A model generated the notes under the pieces. The model did not search any database. It was not told the origin of the DNA and worked only from the letters and a program-made list of their open reading frames with translations. DNA of 64,000 bases from NCBI GenBank assembly GCA_964036155.1, contig OZ038423.1, positions 20,909,249-20,973,248 on the forward strand. The letters are read 5' to 3'. The position numbers were made by a program, and so were the translations under genes. This DNA is from Diploscapter coronatus (Eukaryota; Nematoda; Chromadorea; Rhabditida; Rhabditidae). This document shows positions 59,049-64,000 of the stretch, piece after piece (positions within the stretch are counted from its first letter, which is position 1; each line of letters starts with the position of its first letter).

Positions 59049-59776
59049 TTTGAAGCACTGAAAATAGTGCCTGAATTGAATGAAGCCGAATATAAAGAAT
59101 AGAGATATCAAATAGTATCGAACCAAATATTTTTTATAAATAAATAGGAAAAATCAAGCTCATGATTTATTCTACATAAAAGTTCGATGAAATTTAACTC
59201 AGAAGACTAATCATCAATCAAATCTAAAAATTTTCATTTAAAACAAGTCTAAAAATGCATTCGACATCAAATTCCGTTACTTTTGTATCGTAAAATAGCT
59301 GATTCTGTACGAGAGAATAGTCCGTGAAAAATGGATTTAAAAATGACATGGATTTGACTAACTGAATTCGAGAACTATAAAATGACAACGCGAGTGACAA
59401 TCTAATGATGACAATGACAACGAATAGCACTGGGTGAGTTGCTGTAATCTGTGATTCTAAGCGAATTGGAATGTCTCTGCGAAAAAAGAAAACTGATATT
59501 GAGAGAAGAATAAAATGCGGGCTAGAAATTGAATATTCGTATGACTTCTTTCGTGGAGATTCTACAATGGTTTTTTAGCAAATGGCAATTGTAGCAAAAA
59601 ATATAAAAAGTAATTATGATTTCTCAGTCAATTAAAAAGATAGGTACCCCTAACTAGAATTCCACATTATCTGACCGGATAACAATCGAAAAAAAACTCG
59701 AATTCTAACCTAATAATTTGTATGGCAAAATTTGAAGACCCTACTGAAACTAAACGAGTAAAACGAATTGCCCGGT

Positions 59777-61945
59777 CTAGTGGCTCTTGGCATATCTGAT
59801 GTAGGAGGCATTCATCTGCTCGAGAATGATGAACGTGAGCACCGTGTGGGGACCGAGGCGAAGGAAATACGGGGAGAAACCTTTCCACAGAGCAAACACG
59901 CCTTCGTTCTTGACCACCTGAAACTTGAATATCTAGCATGTCCACGATTTATGAAAATATTTCGTTGAAAGATGAAAGGATAGACGATATTCCAAGTGTT
60001 AAGAGAAACATCTGCCTAATCCTTTGGAATTTAAACAGTATTCCTGCATAGCATTCTTTATATACAAAATCCCCAGTGAATATAACTCTTGCGCGAAATG
60101 ACTACAACTAAATTCTTCGGAAAGCAGTATTTTCTAAAGACTTATTCAATAGCGGATGAAATAAAGCACGGCTTTGACTATTTTCCGGATGAAATTTTCT
60201 CCGGCTAATACTACTACTTTCTTTTACTCTCACCTCTCGCCCCTCTTTTCATCCGTTAATTTGTCAAATCCGTGATCATCCTTTAGAAATATTCTTGGTG
60301 AAATAATCCGACCTTCATCCAGACATCGAGAGCGTTCTTGTACTCGGGCTTTCCATCGATGACCTTCATGGACTGGATACGCGTCTTAGCGATGTCCACG
60401 GGCATCGAGGCGATTGTCGTCGCCAGGCCGGAGATCATCGACGCAAGGAAGTGACAGAAAATGCCTGAGAAATATTTAATCGTCGAAATAAAAAATATTG
60501 AAATTGAAACAAGTATTTGTTCAAAGAAAATCAAATCCCTGAAATAAGAAAAAATCTTACCATCCTGAACGTATTTAGTAGCGAGTATGGCTTCCTTTGC
60601 CTGACTGTAAGTGGCCAGCTGAGCTGCATTTACGACCATCGCACGCAGCACAGTTGGAGTGCAACCCTACAAGTATGCCGAGTTTCAATTCACTTTAATA
60701 AGTGCATAAGCCTAAGCTGAATTTGAGCCGGATATGAGGGTTACCCAATACTTTTGTCCGCTACTGTATTTGGCCAATTTCTAGATATCAAAAACAAAAT
60801 GTTACCCTCCAGAGCGTGAGAACTCCCTCCTCCTTGACAGTCCTGGCCAAGGCATCGAACACGTTCTTGTAGTTGCGTCGCTGTTCGGGAGGCAGACGAC
60901 CGTCGCCTGAAAATAGCTCATAAAAATAATAAATTATCTATCATAAGTCACGTGTATTCCAGTTTCTGCATGATTTGAGTTTTGTGCAGAAATTGTTGAG
61001 CATTAAAATGAGTGGCTGTGTGGAATCAGGAGATAAAAAAGATTCATTCGAAAATATAGCTTACTAGTCATTCTGATTAGCGCCAATTCGGCAGGAGTTC
61101 CAACGAACGAGCCGATCGCTCCCGCAGTCATTCCCAGAGCGGCTTTCATCGCGAATGAGGGAGCCTGACCGTCCCTGGAATCAGAATAATTCGCTGGAGT
61201 CTTTTACGTTTTTTTCAACAGATAAATTCTTCCTTTAAAAACTTGACTGAATTATCTTTTGATGCATACGAAATCAACCGTTATTCTTTTGGAGCATTTT
61301 GAAATCGAATATATTCACTTTTTTTGAGGAAGAAAAATGCTTACTTGGTAAACGCCTCGAACATCCAGGTGTAAATACCAAGTCGTGTGGTGGTGTAAGT
61401 GGCCTGTCGCAGCAACCCCGCACTCAGTCCGTTGTACACACCCATCACTCCCTCGTTCTTGATGATCGAAGTCAGAGCGTGCATGCTCGAACGGTACTCC
61501 TTCTTGCCTGTTATTAAGCGGTAATACAATGATTAGTTAATGCGAGGGCACACCTGAAGTGCCAGACAATTGCATTCGATTCTTCACCAGGTCCAGTGGC
61601 TGCACGACCAGAGTCGCTCCGCATCTGAAACGTTGAATTATATTTCTACTTGATTTAGCAGAATTTTCAATTTCCAACTTTATCTTTGAATTTGTTGCTC
61701 TATCATACTTCGACAAGTTATTTACCCTTCAGGAGAATTCAATTTATGTCCGATTTTATGACAGGGTATGTTGTCGAAGTAGTGATGCAGTCGTATTGAT
61801 TGCAGAATGTTTCGATTTAAAAACCTTTAGTTCTTATGCATCAATTTACTGCATTCATAACATGTTCTTGATGAAAAGCAAAGAATTACCCTGCGATTCC
61901 TCCGAAGGCGAATTTGACGCCATTAGGGATTTTCTTGTCGGACAT
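59777..61945 (-). CDS. SLC25A11: Mitochondrial 2-oxoglutarate/malate carrier (SLC25A11 type)
   Basis: Start 61945 (MSDKKIPNGVKFAFGGIAG); exons continue at about 61624-61555, 61508-61347, 61176-61062, 60907-60810, 60668-60561, 60467-60314 and about 59919-59777. Three ~100-residue carrier repeats are present, each with the P-x-[DE]-x-x-[KR] signature: QPLDLVKNRMQ, TPAELALIRM (the second-repeat variant) and MPVDIAKTRIQ. The second and third repeats keep the 2-oxoglutarate carrier residues (VNAAQLATYSQAKE, RLGPHTVLTFIILEQMN). The protein exchanges 2-oxoglutarate for malate across the inner mitochondrial membrane in the malate-aspartate shuttle. It ends YIRYAKSH, length about 300 residues as in the family. 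A TTTTACAG acceptor lies upstream of the ATG. Confidence 0.92.
60741..60768. repeat. Solo end of a Tc1/mariner-like element
   Basis: TTACCCAATACTTTTGTCCGCTACTGTA matches the termini of the element at 3491-3701. It lies in an intron of the carrier gene with no partner end nearby. Confidence 0.55.
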
Positions 61946-63389
61946 CGAGCTGCGCGAACTTATTCGACCCGTCTGCTTATGCCCAAACTGCCTGTAAAAT
62001 CAGCAGAAATGAATAAAAACAAGACAAAAACTAATAAAGAATTGAAATGAAATTTGAGAAGCGAAAGCTGGAAAAAATGATTCAAGAGCAATTTTGAAAC
62101 GTGAGTTCTTGAAATTGCGGTGCTTTTGAAAACCTTCTGTTGAGCTGAAATCGATCGATGAAAAAGCAAAACACAGCGCAATAAACAATAAATCAAACAG
62201 GATTTTTTTACCGAAAACAACATGAAGTGAATGAAAAATAGAAAAATATCAGTGCGTGTAAAACACTCGCAAATGGAGAGAGAGAGTAGACTATTCACAA
62301 TGCCTTTAGAAAGCATGGCGTAGTCTACTCTACCCTCAACAACAATCTGAAACAAAAATCGAATCGTTTATTTATCATCAGTTCAGTTCAAATGAATGTA
62401 AAGCTATCAGTCCATTTACAGGAATTCAGGGACGAGGAATTATGATACTCCTCAGCATCAGAAGAAATAGTATGAGAAAATAGACAATGATCTCATTTTT
62501 GAACTATTTCGTCAAAATTCAGGTGAGAAATAGGAAGAATCGAATGATGACAAGAATGAACTACCTAGTTAGCTACCTACAATACATAACACGCAATTCA
62601 ACAACTGATCTCTTTCAGATCTGCTAGTGATTGACTGATTGACCTGCTATCGTAATTACCAAACGAACTCGACAGTCTTTCTTTATGAAATTGATAGAAT
62701 TGCAGAAAAGAAAACAAATTAACACTTTTTCTCTCAAAGAGGAATAATCTGTAATAATCTATTAATTAGTTGCAAGTTTTCCGGGTACTTCCATTTTGTA
62801 TAGTTCATCTCCACCTATTTGCACAATAAATCCTCCACTTGTAAATAGGCTAGGTTAGGATGGAGTCAGATAGGATAAACTCCCAGAACACTACTCGATG
62901 GGCTGATCCACATGAGAATACCATATAACCTATCTACCCCCTAGTCTAGTCCAATTATAAGCTGAAGATGAATTTTACAAAAAGGATGAAATGGGTCAAT
63001 TGTACCAAAAACCCCGACACATCAGAAACAGAAACTCGAATCCGTTTGGTCAAAACGATCACTCTGCTATTCTAATCTGTTAAATGATAAACCAGCCCAG
63101 AAATTCCGATCAATCGCTGTCAGATCTGTTATCAATATGATATACACGGATATTCACATCGAATCAATGAGATAATTTTTAGGAAAAATCGTCAATTGCC
63201 TAATTTAGAGGAAACATATTTCGATTCGACGATTTTCTTTGTTAAAGCAGGAATTTTGGTTCAAAATATACAGCCAAGAGAATACGTTAAACGTGTGAGT
63301 GAAGTGTTCGAGTCGAGACCCGATGACTCGAATGGAAACATGACCAAATTGAAGAGGAATAGCGATAATGCAATCGAAAATGGAGATGA
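61946..63389. other. Intergenic between co-directional genes
   Basis: Contains the 5' flank of the carrier gene, a 50-nt hairpin (62268-62330) and no coding exon that I can support. Confidence 0.5.
62268..62330. repeat. Short hairpin
   Basis: GAGTAGACTA at about 62285 pairs with TAGTCTACTC at about 62322, with an inner ATGC/GCAT stem; about 50 bases in total. Confidence 0.6.
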
Positions 63390-64000
63390 CTACCAGACTG
63401 AGCACCGATCAGTCGGGTTCATGTTGCTTCCCTTTGGACAGGAATACACTTCAGCAAATTCGGGCAGATTTGACAAAACGACATTTGTTCGGGCAAATTC
63501 TGGAACATTTTGTGGAATTTTATGACTTCGGAAATGATTCTTTCTCGATTTTTGTTCAACGTCAAACTTTTCATGTACTGAAGCAAATGGAGAAACGGAA
63601 TGAATTCGTGTGTAATTTTCTGAAAATGTACCTGGTGCATGTGGGTCCGTTTTGAGTTGCAGAATTCGGGACTGCGTTCGTTTGTGGCCACACCAGGTCT
63701 GCAAAAAGGAAAAGTTTGGTAGAAATGAGTACAATATAAACTTGAAGTGACGATGAAGGAAAGATAAATCCCCAGATGGAAAAGCTATTAGTCTTCACTA
63801 TTTTGACTTATTAATGACTCACCTGAGCATATCCAATGAAGAACAACTGTTCATTTGTGTAGTTCTCATATCCAGGTAACCGTTTCTCCTCTCCATGCCG
63901 CTGCAGGAAGCTTTTGTAGGCCTAAATACTTTAAATTGCAAAAAAAATCATTTAAAAAATCCTTACTCTGTATGATTCCTTGACACCGCCATTATCTAAA
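63390..64000 (-). CDS. M13 (neprilysin-type) metallopeptidase, C-terminal part (partial)
   Basis: Exons on the minus strand: 63995-63967 ([10 protein letters not shown]), about 63920-63823 ([33 protein letters not shown]), about 63700-63646 ([22 protein letters not shown]) and about 63510-63390 ([26 protein letters not shown], stop). These are the last ~115 residues of an M13 zinc endopeptidase: the NGG, LFF-x-x-(F/Y)AQ-x-WC, K-TD-HSP and final C-x-VW elements are all typical of neprilysin/ECE relatives, including the C-terminal Trp. The catalytic HExxH and NAYY motifs lie beyond the right edge. Nematodes have large families of these; they cleave extracellular peptides. The unusual retained intron between 63645 and about 63511 keeps an open frame for part of its length. 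Confidence 0.85.

Noticed and set aside
63196..63525. 109-residue plus-strand open frame
   Set aside because: It overlaps the M13 C-terminal exon on the other strand, which has family motifs; the plus-strand frame has none.

Overview
The window is nuclear DNA from a nematode. The evidence is a secreted fatty-acid-binding protein of the nematode-specific As-p18/LBP type, a nuclear hormone receptor with a nematode-style P box, very short introns (many of 40-58 nt), and strong splice-acceptor sequences just before many start codons, as expected for spliced-leader trans-splicing. The sequence is AT-rich and holds many short inverted-repeat (MITE-like) elements in introns and intergenic DNA. I cannot name the species. 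Exon structures were worked out by hand from splice signals and reading-frame phase; no transcript data were available.

Layout. 1-7027 (-): 5' part of a long low-complexity, PEVK-like repeat protein running off the left edge. 8901-10190 (+): F-box/kelch gene. 10642-13493 (+): an Hsp70 ATPase domain whose last exon splices in phase into a second, diverged copy of the kelch exons. 14246-about 16210 (-): Cys-rich zinc-binding protein. 16537-19478 (-): basic/acidic, probably nuclear protein. 20477-20982 (+): TIL-domain protease inhibitor. 21765-29291 (-): BTB-kelch protein of the IVNS1ABP type. 31631-34212 (-): secreted fatty-acid-binding protein. 34213-38516: repeat-rich intergenic DNA. 38517-40098 (+): MacroD-type macro domain. 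40261-41989 (-): nuclear receptor with a DNA-binding domain but no ligand-binding domain. 43842-50048 (-): LOTUS plus Tudor protein. 53055-53974 (+): globin. 54249-55191 (+): unidentified gene. 55398-63390 (-): four genes in one direction, from upstream to downstream an M13 (neprilysin-type) peptidase cut by the right edge, a 2-oxoglutarate/malate carrier, mitochondrial ribosomal protein mL41 and DJ-1.

The most unusual locus is 8901-13640. An F-box/kelch gene was duplicated, and in the downstream copy the F-box exon is missing. In its place lies a nine-exon Hsp70 nucleotide-binding domain with no substrate-binding domain, whose last exon ends in the same phase (1) as the lost F-box exon. The predicted product is an Hsp70-ATPase/kelch chimera; its ATPase half also lacks the catalytic lysine equivalent to Hsc70 Lys71. 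A 4-nt insertion late in the kelch half leaves open whether the whole kelch region is still translated.

Other points of interest are the repeated F-x-x-P-W-E motif and one-exon-per-repeat build of the left-edge gene, the receptor without a ligand domain (ODR-7-like layout), a DJ-1 gene whose first ATG after a splice acceptor adds a signal-like peptide, two ~42-nt GC-AG introns, and a duplicated repeat block that carries a tRNA-like Pol III promoter in only one copy.
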